64,000 nt of DNA from Falsigemmobacter faecalis (GCF_003863335.1 NZ_RRAZ01000011.1:62001-126000), one strand, 5' to 3'. Counted from the stretch's first letter, positions 27,534 through 37,258 are shown. Numbers and translations: made by a program. The notes: generated by a model from the sequence alone, not told the origin.

Positions 27534-28190
27534 ATTTGTCCAGCCCTCCAGGATGCCGCAGGCGGTTCGCTGCGCAGCCCCTTGCACCGCGGGCGCGAAG
27601 CGCTTACCTCAGGTGTCGGCGGTTACTGCTCTTCGCGTGCGAGGCCCTTTTCCAGTGGCCGATAAGCATTTCCGAGGGTGCTGGCTCTGTTCGGATCCTG
27701 GTCCGGATACCTGGTGCCCACCTGATCACTCAGGCTCTCGGGAAATTCCAGCCTTCACGGCTGCTGCGGTTTCCGCCACCCCACCCTCTTTTCAACCTGC
27801 CGGCTTTTTGAGGTGCTGGCCCGCCCGGCCCGCGGGAATTTTCTGCTCTCTCCGGCATCTTAGTTAAAATCTGTAAAAATCGCGCAGGATTTTTGCGCCG
27901 GAGCGGAGCCATTCGCCCGGTGAAGTGTTGATGACCGGAACCGGAGAAGACGGACAGAGCTGCAAATCACCCCTCGGACGCTGCTTTCCCTCGGCATACG
28001 GATGATGGGGATCGGTGCGACCGTCTTCATCCGCCCTGCGAGCCGGCCTCTGGCCGCGCTCCAGGGCAGACCCGGTTCTGAAGCTTCGGCCGTCCTGTCA
28101 GCCCCCCTGACGCGGCCGGACTGCAGATTGCTGCCACCAGCCGGTTCGCCCCCCGGCTGAAATCCCCTCTGTGGCGCGATCTGACCACGG
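27534..28190. other. gene-free stretch between mmcB and prfC, possibly transcribed
   Basis: About 660 bp without a recognisable gene on either strand. It contains AAAAATC/GATTTTT (27875-27894) and CAGCCGG/CCGGCTG (28138-28159) hairpins and runs directly into a strong plus-strand terminator at 28191-28233. It carries no RNase P RNA, tmRNA or rRNA signature that I can recognise. Confidence 0.5.
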
Positions 28191-28233
28191 CGGACCCGCT
28201 GCCTCTCCTCCCGGGCAGCGGGTCCGTTTGTTT
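28191..28233 (+). terminator. strong rho-independent terminator with no gene before it
   Basis: CGGACCCGCTGCC (28191-28203) and GGCAGCGGGTCCG (28214-28226) form a perfect 13-bp stem with a 10-nt loop, followed by TTTGTTT. It lies 94 bp before prfC. The nearest upstream plus-strand gene is cobT, over 2 kb away with its own hairpin. Confidence 0.85.
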
Positions 28234-28326
28234 CAGGCACCTTCCCCTGCCCATGATGCGTTTTGCCGCTCCGCGCCCCCGGCGACCCCATAGACGCGGC
28301 GCTGTGAAAGCGGTAGAACGCGCGCC

Positions 28327-29925
28327 ATGCTGGACAATGCCCCCAAACTTCCGCCCGAAATCGCCCGCCGCCGGACCTTCGCGATCATCGCGCACCCCGA
28401 CGCCGGCAAAACGACGCTGACTGAAAAGTTCCTCCTGTTCGGGGGCGCCATTCAGATGGCCGGTCAGGTCCGCGCCAAGGGCGAAGCCCGCCGCACGCGC
28501 TCGGACTTCCTGAAGATGGAACAGGACCGCGGGATCTCGGTCTCGGCCTCGGCCATGTCCTTTGAATATAAAGAGTTCCGCTTCAACCTGGTCGATACCC
28601 CCGGCCACTCGGACTTCTCGGAAGACACCTACCGCACGCTGACGGCGGTGGATGCGGCGATCATGGTGATCGACGGCGCCAAGGGTGTGGAAAGCCAGAC
28701 CCGCAAGCTCTTTGAGGTTTGCCGCCTGCGCGATCTGCCGATCCTGACCTTCTGTAACAAGATGGACCGCGAGAGCCGCGACACCTTTGATATCATCGAT
28801 GAGATCCAGGAAAACCTGGCCATTGACGTGGTGCCGGCCTCCTGGCCGATCGGCTCGGGCAAAGATTTCCTTGGGGCCTATGATCTGCTGAACGACCGCC
28901 TTGAGATCATGGACCGCGCCGACCGCAACAAAGTGGCGGAATCGGTGCAGATCAAGGGCCTGGATGACCCAAAGCTGGCCGAACATATCCCCGCCGACCA
29001 GCTGGCAAAGCTGCGCGAAGAGGTCGAAATGGCGCGCGAGCTGCTGCCCGCCTTTGACCGTGAGAGCTTTCTCAACGGCTCGATGACGCCGATCTGGTTT
29101 GGCTCGGCCATCAACTCCTTTGGCGTCAAAGAGCTGATGGACGGCATCGGCACCTTTGGTCCCGAACCCCAGACCCAGAAGACCGCCGAACGCCCGGTCG
29201 GCGCGGATGAGACGAAAGTCACCGGCTTTGTCTTCAAGGTCCAGGCCAATATGGACCCCAAGCACCGCGACCGCGTGGCCTTTGTGCGCCTCGCCTCGGG
29301 GCATTTTGAGCGCGGCATGAAGATGATGCATGTGCGCTCGAAAAAGCCCATGGCGGTGACCAACCCGGTCCTCTTCCTCGCCGCCGACCGCGAACTGGCG
29401 GATGAGGCCTGGGCCGGCGATATCATCGGCATCCCCAACCACGGGCAGCTCCGCATCGGCGATGCGCTGACCGAGGGGGAAACCCTGCGCTTCACCGGCA
29501 TCCCCAGCTTCGCGCCGGAACTTCTGCAATCTGTCCGCGCCACCGATCCGATGAAGGCCAAGCACCTCGAAAAGGCGCTGATGCAATTCGCCGAAGAAGG
29601 GGCCGCCAAGGTCTTTAAGCCGATGATCGGCTCGGGCTTCATTGTGGGCGTCGTCGGCGCGCTGCAGTTCGAAGTGCTGGCCTCACGCATCGAGCTGGAA
29701 TACGGTATCCCCGTGCGCTTTGAAGGCTCAGCCTTCAGCTCGGCGCGCTGGATCTCGGGCGATGAGGCCGAGATCGAGAAGCTGGTGAACATCAACAAAC
29801 AGCATATCAGCACCGATAACGACGGCGATCTGGTCTTCCTGACCCGGCTGCAATGGGACATCGACCGGGTGGTGCGCGACTATCCGGCCCTGAAACTCAC
29901 CGCCACCAAGGAACTGATGGTATGA
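28327..29925 (+). CDS. prfC: peptide chain release factor 3
   Basis: 532 residues (E. coli RF3 529). Translational GTPase that recycles RF1/RF2 from the ribosome after peptide release. G1 AHPDAGKTTLTEK near residue 23, switch region RGISVSASAMSFEY, G3 DTPGHSDFS near 87, G4 NKMDRESRD near 141, then the RF3-specific beta-barrel domains II and III. The stop overlaps the next gene as ATGA, coupling its translation to a small unknown protein. Confidence 0.96.
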   Translation: MLDNAPKLPPEIARRRTFAIIAHPDAGKTTLTEKFLLFGGAIQMAGQVRAKGEARRTRSDFLKMEQDRGISVSASAMSFEYKEFRFNLVDTPGHSDFSEDTYRTLTAVDAAIMVIDGAKGVESQTRKLFEVCRLRDLPILTFCNKMDRESRDTFDIIDEIQENLAIDVVPASWPIGSGKDFLGAYDLLNDRLEIMDRADRNKVAESVQIKGLDDPKLAEHIPADQLAKLREEVEMARELLPAFDRESFLNGSMTPIWFGSAINSFGVKELMDGIGTFGPEPQTQKTAERPVGADETKVTGFVFKVQANMDPKHRDRVAFVRLASGHFERGMKMMHVRSKKPMAVTNPVLFLAADRELADEAWAGDIIGIPNHGQLRIGDALTEGETLRFTGIPSFAPELLQSVRATDPMKAKHLEKALMQFAEEGAAKVFKPMIGSGFIVGVVGALQFEVLASRIELEYGIPVRFEGSAFSSARWISGDEAEIEKLVNINKQHISTDNDGDLVFLTRLQWDIDRVVRDYPALKLTATKELMV

Positions 29926-30398
29926 CAGATGTGATCCCCAGAACTCTGGTTGCCACCGTTCTGGGGGTCGCGCCCGAGGCGCTGCCGCCGGGCGATCTGC
30001 CGGTGGCGCGGCTGGCCGCAAGGTTTCTCGACTTCCTGAGCGAGAGCTTCCTGCAGGAAGCCGATGCCCCCCATCCCGAAGCCTGGACCTTCGCGCTTTA
30101 CGGCGGCCTCATCGCCGATCATGCCGAACTCGCGCTGGCCACCCTGCTTGAGATGACCACGCAGATCACCCGCTTTGATGAGGCGGACCTCATCGCCTCC
30201 GGCCCGCTGGATGAGCTCCTGAACGCAAAATCCGCCGCCGCACTTTTACCCCTCATTGAGGCGGCCGCGCAAAAATACCCGCGCTTTGCGTTTCTGCTGT
30301 CAGGCGCGTCTGCGGAAGGCTCAGCCGGTACGCCTTTCTGGAAAGCCATCCGCGCACTCGGCGAGACCGCCGCCGAGCCGGACGACCTCGAGGGTTGA
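29922..30398 (+). CDS. small protein of unknown function coupled to prfC
   Basis: 158 residues from ATG 29922, overlapping the prfC stop (ATGA). Mostly acidic and helical: an N-terminal segment rich in Pro/Leu, then ALYGGLIADHAELALATLLEM, and a conserved-looking KYPRFAFLLSGA near residue 127. That last block reminds me of small helical domain-of-unknown-function proteins ending in RFxFLLSG, but I cannot name the family firmly. No signal peptide or membrane segment. One base separates it from the next unknown gene, so the three are likely one transcript. Confidence 0.8.
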   Translation: MTDVIPRTLVATVLGVAPEALPPGDLPVARLAARFLDFLSESFLQEADAPHPEAWTFALYGGLIADHAELALATLLEMTTQITRFDEADLIASGPLDELLNAKSAAALLPLIEAAAQKYPRFAFLLSGASAEGSAGTPFWKAIRALGETAAEPDDLEG

Positions 30399-30399
30399 G

Positions 30400-31041
30400 A
30401 TGCCCTTCCCCCACCGCGTCATGGCCGATGGCAGCTTCGCCTTTCACGGCGCGCGGGGGAGCTTAACCGGAAACCGCGGCATCCTGCATGATGCGGCCGG
30501 CAATCCGACCACAGCCCGCTGGCGGCACCAGGCCTGGATCAGCTGCACCCTCAATCAGCGCGCGGATCGGGCAAAACTGCCGCTGACCGCGCCGGGCCAT
30601 TACACGCCGCTCTTCTTTCTCGATGAGGCCGTGGCCCTGGCGGCGGGGCACCGCCCCTGCGCGCTCTGCCGCCGTCAGGCCTTTACCGGGTTCCGCAGCG
30701 CCTGGGCCGCCGCCACCGGCCTGTCAGATCGCGCACCAGAGATTGACCGCCACCTGCACGCCGCGCGCCTGACCCCAAAGCGCCAGCCCGCCATCCGCGA
30801 GGCCGACTGCGCCGCCCTGCCAGATCACAGCATCATCCGCAGCGAAAGCCACATGGGGCGCCTTTTCGGCGATGCGCTCCTGCCCCTCACGGCAGCGGGC
30901 TATGGCCAGCCCCTGAAGCGCCCGGAAGGCCGCGTCCTTCTGCTGACCCCCCTCCCCCTGATCCGTGTCCTGCAGGAGGGCTACGCCCCCGCGCTCACCC
31001 CCGCAGCCGACCGCGCCTCCTGGCCCGACCACCGCGGCTAA
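30400..31041 (+). CDS. protein of unknown function with a Cys pair and conserved His residues
   Basis: 213 residues from ATG 30400, one base after the previous stop. The central block HRPCALCRRQAFTGF (near residue 83) holds a CxxC pair with a preceding His, which could bind metal or form a disulfide. Further His residues occur in DRHLHAAR and SESHMGR, and the N-terminus contains FHGARGSLTGNRGILH. No signal peptide. I do not recognise the family. Its position in a prfC operon hints at translation or RNA work, but this is guesswork. Confidence 0.8.
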   Translation: MPFPHRVMADGSFAFHGARGSLTGNRGILHDAAGNPTTARWRHQAWISCTLNQRADRAKLPLTAPGHYTPLFFLDEAVALAAGHRPCALCRRQAFTGFRSAWAAATGLSDRAPEIDRHLHAARLTPKRQPAIREADCAALPDHSIIRSESHMGRLFGDALLPLTAAGYGQPLKRPEGRVLLLTPLPLIRVLQEGYAPALTPAADRASWPDHRG

Positions 31042-31054
31042 GCCCCGCCGCGCT

Positions 31055-31076
31055 CTTTGGCTTTTCTCAAATACTC
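31055..31076 (-). repeat. copy B of interspersed TATTT/CCAAAG element (no hairpin)
   Basis: CTTTGGCTTTTCTCAAATAC ending in TC, 14 bases after the stop of the 30400 gene. Same motif as at 2782, 48122 and 55483; no GC-rich hairpin is attached. Confidence 0.6.
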
Positions 31077-31143
31077 ATCTTCTGCGCTCTCCCCACGCCC
31101 CACGCCGGGATCGCAAGCCCCTCACAGCCGCCCGACAGAGCCA

Positions 31144-31177
31144 GAAAAAACCCCCGGCACCGCAAGGCACCGGGGGT
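31144..31177 (-). terminator. rho-independent terminator of the DAHP synthase gene
   Basis: On the minus strand ACCCCCGG (31177-31170) pairs with CCGGGGGT (31157-31150) around a 12-nt loop, then TTTTTT. It begins 29 bases after the gene's stop. Confidence 0.9.
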
Positions 31178-31205
31178 CTGTCGTCAACCCTTCGGGGGCG
31201 GGCGT

Positions 31206-32576
31206 TCAGCCCGCAACGGCCCGCAGACGGTCGCGCTGCGCCGAAAGCTCTTCCGCCACCAGGAAGGCCAGCTCCAGCGACTGCGAGGCATTGAGCCGCG
31301 GGTCGCAGGCGGTGTGATAGCGATCCGACAGATCCTCATCGCTGACCGCGCGCAGACCGCCGGTGCATTCCGTCACATCCTGACCGGTCATCTCAAAATG
31401 CACGCCGCCCGGGATCGAGCCTTCGGCGTTATGCACCCCGAAGAACTCACGCACTTCGCGCAGCACCGAATCGAAGGGCCGGGTCTTATAACCGCTGGCC
31501 GCTTTGATCGTATTGCCGTGCATCGGGTCACAGGACCAGACGACATTGGCGCCCTCTTCCTGCACCGCCCGCACCAGACGCGGCAGATGATCGCCCACCT
31601 TCCCCGCCCCAAAACGCGCAATCAGGGTCAGACGGCCCGGCTCATTTTCCGGGTTCAGCAGCGACATCAGTTTTTTCAGATCATCCGTGCTCATCGAGGG
31701 GCCGCATTTCAGCCCGATCGGGTTTTGCACCCCGCGGCAGAAATTCACATGCGCGCCCTCAGGCTGACGGGTGCGGTCGCCGATCCAGATCATATGGCCC
31801 GAGCCTGCCACCGGCAGACCGGTGGTCGAATCGATCCGGCAAAGCGCTTCTTCATATTCCAGAAGCAGCGCCTCATGGCTGGTGTAGAAATCCACCGTCG
31901 AGAGCTGATGCACATTGCCGCCGTCCACCCCGGCCGCCCGCATGAAGTCCAGCGCATCCGAGATCCGGTCCGACAGCGCCTTATAGCGCTCAACCTTGTC
32001 GTATTCGGCAAAGCCCAGCGTCCAGGAATGCACCCGGTGGATATCGGCATAGCCGCCCATCGAGAACGCCCGCAGCAGGTTCAGCGAGGCCGCGGCCTGG
32101 GTATAGGCCTGCAGCATCCGGTTCGGATCCGGACGGCGCGAAGCCTCGGTGGCGTCAAAGCCATTGATGATATCACCGCGGTAGCTCGGATATTCGACGC
32201 CGCCGATCACCTCGGTCGGGGCCGAACGCGGTTTCGCGAACTGCCCGGCCATCCGGCCGATCTTGATGACCGGAACTTTCGCGCCAAAGGTCAGCACCAC
32301 CGCCATCTGCAACAGCACCTTATAGGTGTCGCGGATGTTATCGGCAGAGAATTCCGCGAAGCTCTCGGCGCAGTCGCCGCCCTGCAAAAGGAAGGCGCGG
32401 CCTGCGCCCGCTTCTGCGAGCTGCTTTTTCAGCTTGCGCGCTTCCCCCGCAAAAACCAGGGGGGGAAACTTCGCCAGCTGAGCCTCAACCGCGTGCAGCG
32501 CATCCTGATCCGGATAATCCGGCATCTGGATCCGCGGCATGTTGCGCCAGTCAGATTTGTTCCAGCCCAGTGTCAT
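31206..32576 (-). CDS. 3-deoxy-7-phosphoheptulonate synthase, class II
   Basis: 456 residues from ATG 32576; a longer upstream frame is rejected because the family begins MxxxWxKxDWR. Condenses phosphoenolpyruvate and erythrose 4-phosphate, the first step of the shikimate pathway. Class II (plant/mycobacterial type) motifs: [13 protein letters not shown] near residue 64, [16 protein letters not shown] near 99, [12 protein letters not shown] near 124 and [13 protein letters not shown] near 350. Not related in sequence to E. coli AroFGH. A single-gene unit with its own terminator. Confidence 0.95.
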   Translation of the reverse strand: MTLGWNKSDWRNMPRIQMPDYPDQDALHAVEAQLAKFPPLVFAGEARKLKKQLAEAGAGRAFLLQGGDCAESFAEFSADNIRDTYKVLLQMAVVLTFGAKVPVIKIGRMAGQFAKPRSAPTEVIGGVEYPSYRGDIINGFDATEASRRPDPNRMLQAYTQAAASLNLLRAFSMGGYADIHRVHSWTLGFAEYDKVERYKALSDRISDALDFMRAAGVDGGNVHQLSTVDFYTSHEALLLEYEEALCRIDSTTGLPVAGSGHMIWIGDRTRQPEGAHVNFCRGVQNPIGLKCGPSMSTDDLKKLMSLLNPENEPGRLTLIARFGAGKVGDHLPRLVRAVQEEGANVVWSCDPMHGNTIKAASGYKTRPFDSVLREVREFFGVHNAEGSIPGGVHFEMTGQDVTECTGGLRAVSDEDLSDRYHTACDPRLNASQSLELAFLVAEELSAQRDRLRAVAG

Positions 32577-32674
32577 GGGGTCTCTCCGTAAACGGCAGTT
32601 AATATTTGGGATATAGGCCGCGGTGCTTCGCCGCGCCACCCGTATTTGCGCCCGCCCCTCAGGGCGGGTGCAAT

Positions 32675-33775
32675 TCAGCGTGACGGAGCGGCGGGGCTGA
32701 GCCGGTAAAGCGCGCCCCTGCCAACCGAGAGGAACCACAGACTTCCGTCCGGCGCCTCGCGCAGATCGCGCACCCGGGCCATCTCGGGGGCGCGCAGCAC
32801 CTCCTGCGCAAAGCCCGCCTTCGGGTCGAGACGGACGATGTGATCCGCCTTCAGACTGCCCGCCAGCAGGCTGCCGTTCCAGCCCGCAAAGCCCCCGCCC
32901 TGCAGCACCACAAGACCGGAGGGCGCGATAGAGGGGTCCCAGTACAGCACCGGCTGCTCCATCCCCGGTGCCTCGGTGCCGATGCCGATCTTCGTGCCGG
33001 TATAATTGCGGCCATAGCTGATGACCGGCCAGCCGTAATTGCCCCCGCGACGGATGCGGTTGATCTCATCGCCGCCGCGCGCGCCATGCTCGCTCACCCA
33101 AAGTGTCCCCTCTGCATCAAGCGCTGCGCCCTGAATATTGCGGTGACCATAGCTGAGCACGCCGCGCGGCAGACCGGGTGCCAGCGCCAGCGCCGCGCCC
33201 GCGCGCGACAGCGCGATGATCTTGCCGTGGCTCAGGCTCAGATCCTGCGCCTCCTGACCGCCCGGGCCGGTGCCGCGGTCGCCCAGCCCGACCAGCAGAT
33301 GCCCCTCTGCCGTCTCAACCATCCGCGCACCGAAATGCCGGGTCGCCGAAGCGCCGTCACCAGACCAGAGCGGCACAAAGCCGCTGAGCGCTGATGACCC
33401 GACGTCAAGCCGCCCGCGCCCCAGAGTGATGGCTGATCCGCCGGGCGCGGCGGCAGAATACAGCAGATAGACCTCGCGGCTGCGGGTAAAGTCTTTCGGA
33501 ACAAGCAGATCCAGCAGGCCGCCCTGCCCGCCCTGCGCCGTCTGCGGCAGCCCGCCGAGCGCGCTCAGCTGACCGTCCCGAAGCCACAACAGCCGCCCGC
33601 CGCGCTCGGTGATCAAAACGCCCTCAGCGCCGGGCAGAAAGCCAAAAGCCCAGGGCTCGGTCAGACCATCGGTGATGCGCTCAATGCTCAGCTCCCCCGC
33701 AGAAGAGGGCAGCGCCGCAGCCATCGGGGCGGCAGAAAGGGCCGCAGGAAAAGCAGAAGCCAGAAGCCAGCGCAT
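32675..33775 (-). CDS. PQQ-dependent soluble aldose sugar dehydrogenase-like protein (YliI/Asd type)
   Basis: 366 residues from ATG 33775 (AAAGGA upstream). Signal peptide ends near AALP, so it is probably periplasmic. Six-bladed propeller family: [16 protein letters not shown] at the N-terminus, [13 protein letters not shown] near residue 200 and the hallmark [25 protein letters not shown] near 220-244. Relatives oxidise aldoses with PQQ. No pqq synthesis gene is in the window, so cofactor supply is unknown. Downstream of the DUF805 gene on the same strand, 19 bp apart. Confidence 0.88.
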   Translation of the reverse strand: MRWLLASAFPAALSAAPMAAALPSSAGELSIERITDGLTEPWAFGFLPGAEGVLITERGGRLLWLRDGQLSALGGLPQTAQGGQGGLLDLLVPKDFTRSREVYLLYSAAAPGGSAITLGRGRLDVGSSALSGFVPLWSGDGASATRHFGARMVETAEGHLLVGLGDRGTGPGGQEAQDLSLSHGKIIALSRAGAALALAPGLPRGVLSYGHRNIQGAALDAEGTLWVSEHGARGGDEINRIRRGGNYGWPVISYGRNYTGTKIGIGTEAPGMEQPVLYWDPSIAPSGLVVLQGGGFAGWNGSLLAGSLKADHIVRLDPKAGFAQEVLRAPEMARVRDLREAPDGSLWFLSVGRGALYRLSPAAPSR

Positions 33776-33794
33776 CACGATCGTCCTTTACCTT

Positions 33795-34169
33795 TTAAAG
33801 TTTCACCAAAGGCGGCACCGGGCGACCAAAGGCGTTTTTCTTTGCATCAGAGGGCTTTGCCAGCCAGGCCATCAGCAAAAGTGCGCCAAAGACCGGCACC
33901 AGCACCACCAGCTGCCACCAGCCGGAGCGCCCGGTATCATGCAGCCGCCGCGCCCCCGCTGCCGCCAGTGGCACCACGCTCATCAGCGCCCAGATATCGG
34001 CCAGACCAAAGCGGTAGGACCAGCCCTGCGTCATCATATCGAGGCCGATCAGAACCGCAGCGACCAGCACGCAAAACAGCATAAACCACCAGTATTCGCC
34101 GCGCCCCGCCCGGCCCTGGTAATCGGTGACCCCGCGCCAGGCCCGCCCGGTCGCCTTCACAATCTTCAT
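33795..34169 (-). CDS. DUF805 family inner-membrane protein
   Basis: 124 residues with DUF805 hallmarks: DYQGRAGRGEYWWFMLF near residues 16-32, and GARRLHDTGRSGWWQL near 72-87. Three to four hydrophobic segments. The function of the family is unknown. It is 19 bp from the sugar dehydrogenase gene downstream and divergent from the ABC importer; the 299-bp divergent gap holds no feature I can name. Confidence 0.9.
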   Translation of the reverse strand: MKIVKATGRAWRGVTDYQGRAGRGEYWWFMLFCVLVAAVLIGLDMMTQGWSYRFGLADIWALMSVVPLAAAGARRLHDTGRSGWWQLVVLVPVFGALLLMAWLAKPSDAKKNAFGRPVPPLVKL

Positions 34170-34468
34170 TCCCGTCCTCCGCTGCCATCGCTGTTGCTGC
34201 GCTGTGCAGCCGGCAAAAGGTTAAACCTGCTTCGCTCTTTGACGCAAACGCCGATGCGCGGGGCTGCCGTTACGCGGGGGCTATCCAGAGTGGTTTTTGT
34301 CAGTTAGCACTTTATGCAGGGCCTTTTTTCTGCCTCTCCGGCGCTTGCCGGATCCTGACCGTGCCGTCGCAGTGTTTCGCGGCGGGGCGTCCAATGGCTG
34401 TCAGGGCCGGAGCGGGCATAAGATCCGCAGACCAGGGGGGCACAGCCCTCCGAAACAGGGAGATTGAT

Positions 34469-35656
34469 ATGAAAAAACTTCTGCTTGCCTCCACCGCTGT
34501 TTTCGCTCTGGGCACCGCTGCCCAGGCCGGTGAGGTGATCCCGATGGGCATCTCGATCGGCTATACCGGGCCGCTGGAATCGATGGCTCCGGGGATCACG
34601 GCTGCGGCTGAGATGGCCTTCAAAGAGGCCAGCGATTCCGGTCTGCTGCTTGATGGCTCGACCATTACCACGTACAAGGCCGACAGCACCTGCATCGACG
34701 CCGCCGCCGCAACGGCCGCGATGGAGCGCATCGTGACCTCGGACAAAGTGCGCGGCATCGTCGGCGGCATGTGCTCGGGCGAGACCACCGCCACGCTGCA
34801 AAACGTCGCCATGCCGAACGGCGTTGTGATGATCTCTCCCTCGGCCACCTCGCCGGCGCTGTCCTCGCTTGAGGCCAATGACCTCTTCTACCGCACCTCG
34901 CCCTCTGACGCCCGTCAGGGCGTGGTCATGGCCGAAGTACTGCAGGAGCGCGGCTTCAAAACCGTCGCCGTGACCTATACCAACAACGACTACGGCAAGG
35001 GTCTGGCCGATGCCTTCCAGGCTGCCTTTGAAGCCATCGGCGGCAAAGTCACCATCAACGCCCCGCATGAAGACGGCAAAGCCGACTACACCGCGGAAGT
35101 CGGCGCGCTGGCCTCGGCCGGCGGCGAGGTCCTTGTGCTGGCCGGCTACGTCGATCAGGGCGGCTCGGGCATCATCCGCGGCTCGCTGGATTCGGGCGCG
35201 TTTGAAACCTTCCTCTTCCCCGATGGCATGGTCGGCACCCCGCTGGAGACCAATTTCGGCACCCAGATTGACGGCTCTTTCGGCACCAACCCCGCCTCTG
35301 AGGGTGAAGGCCGTGACAAGTTCATGGAACTGGCCAAAGCCGCAGGCTTTGACGGCAACTCTGCCTTTGCCGCCGAAGGCTATGACGCCGCAGCGCTGAT
35401 GCTGCTGGCCATGGCGAAAGCCAAATCCAGCGATCCGGCCGTCTACAAAAAAGAGATCCTCGGCGTCGCCAATGGCGAAGGCGAGAAAATCTATCCGGGC
35501 GAGCTGGCCAAAGCGCTGGAGATCCTCAACGGTGGCGGCACGGTGAATTATGAAGGCGCCACTTCGGTGACCTTCGTGAACGGTCGCGAAAGTGCGGGCA
35601 ACTACCGCGAAACCGAGATGAAGGACGGCAAACTCACTGTGGTGAAGTACCGCTGA
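34469..35656 (+). CDS. livK: ABC importer substrate-binding protein, branched-chain amino acid (Liv) type
   Basis: 395 residues from ATG 34469 (AGGGAG upstream). Signal peptide cleaved at AQA-G (near 21), so periplasmic. The rest is a type I periplasmic binding protein of the Leu/Ile/Val-amide-urea group: ISIGYTGPLESMAPG near residue 28, two Cys likely disulfide-linked (near 73 and 95), and TYTNNDYGKGLAD near 170. It heads an operon with two ATPases and two permeases. The ligand is not provable; branched-chain amino acids or amides are likely. A 13-bp hairpin follows the stop and probably limits read-through. Confidence 0.9.
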   Translation: MKKLLLASTAVFALGTAAQAGEVIPMGISIGYTGPLESMAPGITAAAEMAFKEASDSGLLLDGSTITTYKADSTCIDAAAATAAMERIVTSDKVRGIVGGMCSGETTATLQNVAMPNGVVMISPSATSPALSSLEANDLFYRTSPSDARQGVVMAEVLQERGFKTVAVTYTNNDYGKGLADAFQAAFEAIGGKVTINAPHEDGKADYTAEVGALASAGGEVLVLAGYVDQGGSGIIRGSLDSGAFETFLFPDGMVGTPLETNFGTQIDGSFGTNPASEGEGRDKFMELAKAAGFDGNSAFAAEGYDAAALMLLAMAKAKSSDPAVYKKEILGVANGEGEKIYPGELAKALEILNGGGTVNYEGATSVTFVNGRESAGNYRETEMKDGKLTVVKYR

Positions 35657-35662
35657 TCTGAC

Positions 35663-35699
35663 GGGGCTGCCTGCGGCACCGTCGCAGGCAGCTCCTTTC
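35663..35699 (+). terminator. intra-operon hairpin/attenuator between binding protein and ATPase genes
   Basis: GGGGCTGCCTGCG (35663-35675) pairs with CGCAGGCAGCTCC (35683-35695), 13 bp with one G-T, loop 7 nt, followed by TTTCT. Such hairpins commonly let the binding-protein mRNA outnumber the membrane genes. Confidence 0.8.
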
Positions 35700-35763
35700 T
35701 CAAAGACCCAGAAGAAAACGCGGCCGGCCCATCGGAAGGCACGGCCCGCACGGGGAGCTGCAA

Positions 35764-36555
35764 ATGATTGTCGTGGAGAATCTCCACCGACATTTCGGCG
35801 GATTTCACGCCGTTGACGGTGCATCACTGACCATCGAAACCGGATCCATCACCGGGCTGATCGGCCCGAACGGAGCCGGAAAAACCACATTATTCAACGT
35901 TATAGCAGGAAGACTGCCGCCCACATCGGGCCGTGTCACCATGGCGGGAGAAGATATCACCGGCCTGCCGCCGCATGTCCTCTTTCACAAAGGTCTGCTG
36001 CGAACCTTTCAGATCGCCCATGAATTCGGCTCCATGACGGTGCGCGAGAATCTGATGATGGTCCCGCCGCATCAGGCCGGAGAGACGCTGTGGAACACCT
36101 GGTTTGGCCGCAAACGCATTGCGGACGAAGAGCGGGCTTTGCGCGCCAAAGCCGATGAGGTGCTGGAGTTTCTGACCATCTCGCATCTGGCCGACCAGAA
36201 GGCGAGCCAGATCTCGGGCGGGCAGAAAAAGCTGGTTGAGCTGGGCCGCACCATGATGGTCGATGCCAAAATCGTCTTTCTCGATGAGGTGGGCGCGGGC
36301 GTGAACCGCACGCTCCTGAACACCATCGGCGATGCCATCATCCGGCTGAACCGTGAGCGCGGCTATACCTTCTGCGTGATTGAGCATGACATGGATTTCA
36401 TCGCGCGGCTCTGCGATCCGGTGATCGTCATGGCAGAGGGCAAGGTCCTCGCCAAAGGCACCGTTGATGAGGTCAAAAACGATGAGCGCGTGATCGAGGC
36501 CTATCTCGGCACGGGGCTGAAAAACAAAGTGAAAGATGAGGCCGCTCATGGCTGA
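35764..36555 (+). CDS. livG: branched-chain amino acid ABC transporter ATPase LivG
   Basis: 263 residues: Walker A GPNGAGKTT near 38-46, Q-loop, ABC signature QISGGQKKLVEL near 150, Walker B KIVFLDEVGAGV near 170, H-loop IEHDMD near 207. The C-terminal segment AYLGTGL is typical of LivG. Cytoplasmic energiser of the importer, forming a heterodimer with LivF. Its last 8 nt overlap livF, so the two are co-translated. Confidence 0.94.
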   Translation: MIVVENLHRHFGGFHAVDGASLTIETGSITGLIGPNGAGKTTLFNVIAGRLPPTSGRVTMAGEDITGLPPHVLFHKGLLRTFQIAHEFGSMTVRENLMMVPPHQAGETLWNTWFGRKRIADEERALRAKADEVLEFLTISHLADQKASQISGGQKKLVELGRTMMVDAKIVFLDEVGAGVNRTLLNTIGDAIIRLNRERGYTFCVIEHDMDFIARLCDPVIVMAEGKVLAKGTVDEVKNDERVIEAYLGTGLKNKVKDEAAHG

Positions 36556-37258
36556 GCCCTTCCTGATCGGCGAGACCATGACCGGGGGTTACGGCGGCGC
36601 AGATATTCTGCACGGCTGCACTCTGGCGGTTGAGCGCGGCGAGATTGCCGTGATCGTCGGCCCCAATGGCGCGGGGAAATCCACCGCGATGAAAGCCGTC
36701 TTTGGCATGCTGAAGCTGCGCGCAGGCCGGGTGCGCTTTGACGGTGAGGATATCACCGCCCTCAGCCCTCAGGACCGGGTGGTCCGGGGCATGGGCTTTG
36801 TGCCCCAGACGCAGAATATCTTCACCTCCATGTCGGTGGAGGAGAACCTGGAGATGGGCGCCTTCATCCGGCGCGATGATTTCCGCGATACCATGGCGCA
36901 GGTTTATGATCTGTTTCCCATTCTGAAAGAAAAGCGCAACCAGCCCGCGGGCGAGCTTTCGGGCGGTCAGCGCCAGCAGGTCGCCGTGGGCCGCGCTTTG
37001 ATGACGCGCCCGAAGGTTCTGATGCTGGATGAACCGACGGCCGGGGTCTCTCCCATCGTGATGGATGAGCTGTTTGACCGCATCATTGAGATCGCCCGCA
37101 GCGGCATCTCGATCCTGATGGTTGAGCAGAACGCCCGTCAGGCGCTGGAGATCGCCGACAAGGGCTATGTCCTGGTCCAGGGCGCCAACCGCTTCACCGA
37201 CACCGGCAAGGCCCTCATGGCCGACCCGGAGGTCCGCCGTTCCTTCCTGGGAGGCTGA
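36548..37258 (+). CDS. livF: branched-chain amino acid ABC transporter ATPase LivF
   Basis: 236 residues from ATG 36548, inside the 3' end of livG. Walker A GPNGAGKST near 38-46, ABC signature ELSGGQRQQVAVGRAL near 138, Walker B VLMLDEPTAGV, H-loop VEQNARQALEIAD near 198, the usual LivF signature. C-terminus RRSFLGG as in the family. Works with LivG and the permeases downstream. Confidence 0.94.
   Translation: MAEPFLIGETMTGGYGGADILHGCTLAVERGEIAVIVGPNGAGKSTAMKAVFGMLKLRAGRVRFDGEDITALSPQDRVVRGMGFVPQTQNIFTSMSVEENLEMGAFIRRDDFRDTMAQVYDLFPILKEKRNQPAGELSGGQRQQVAVGRALMTRPKVLMLDEPTAGVSPIVMDELFDRIIEIARSGISILMVEQNARQALEIADKGYVLVQGANRFTDTGKALMADPEVRRSFLGG

Noticed and set aside
28027-29586. 519-codon minus-strand open frame
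   Set aside because: Antisense to prfC; no domain, composition of a shadow frame.
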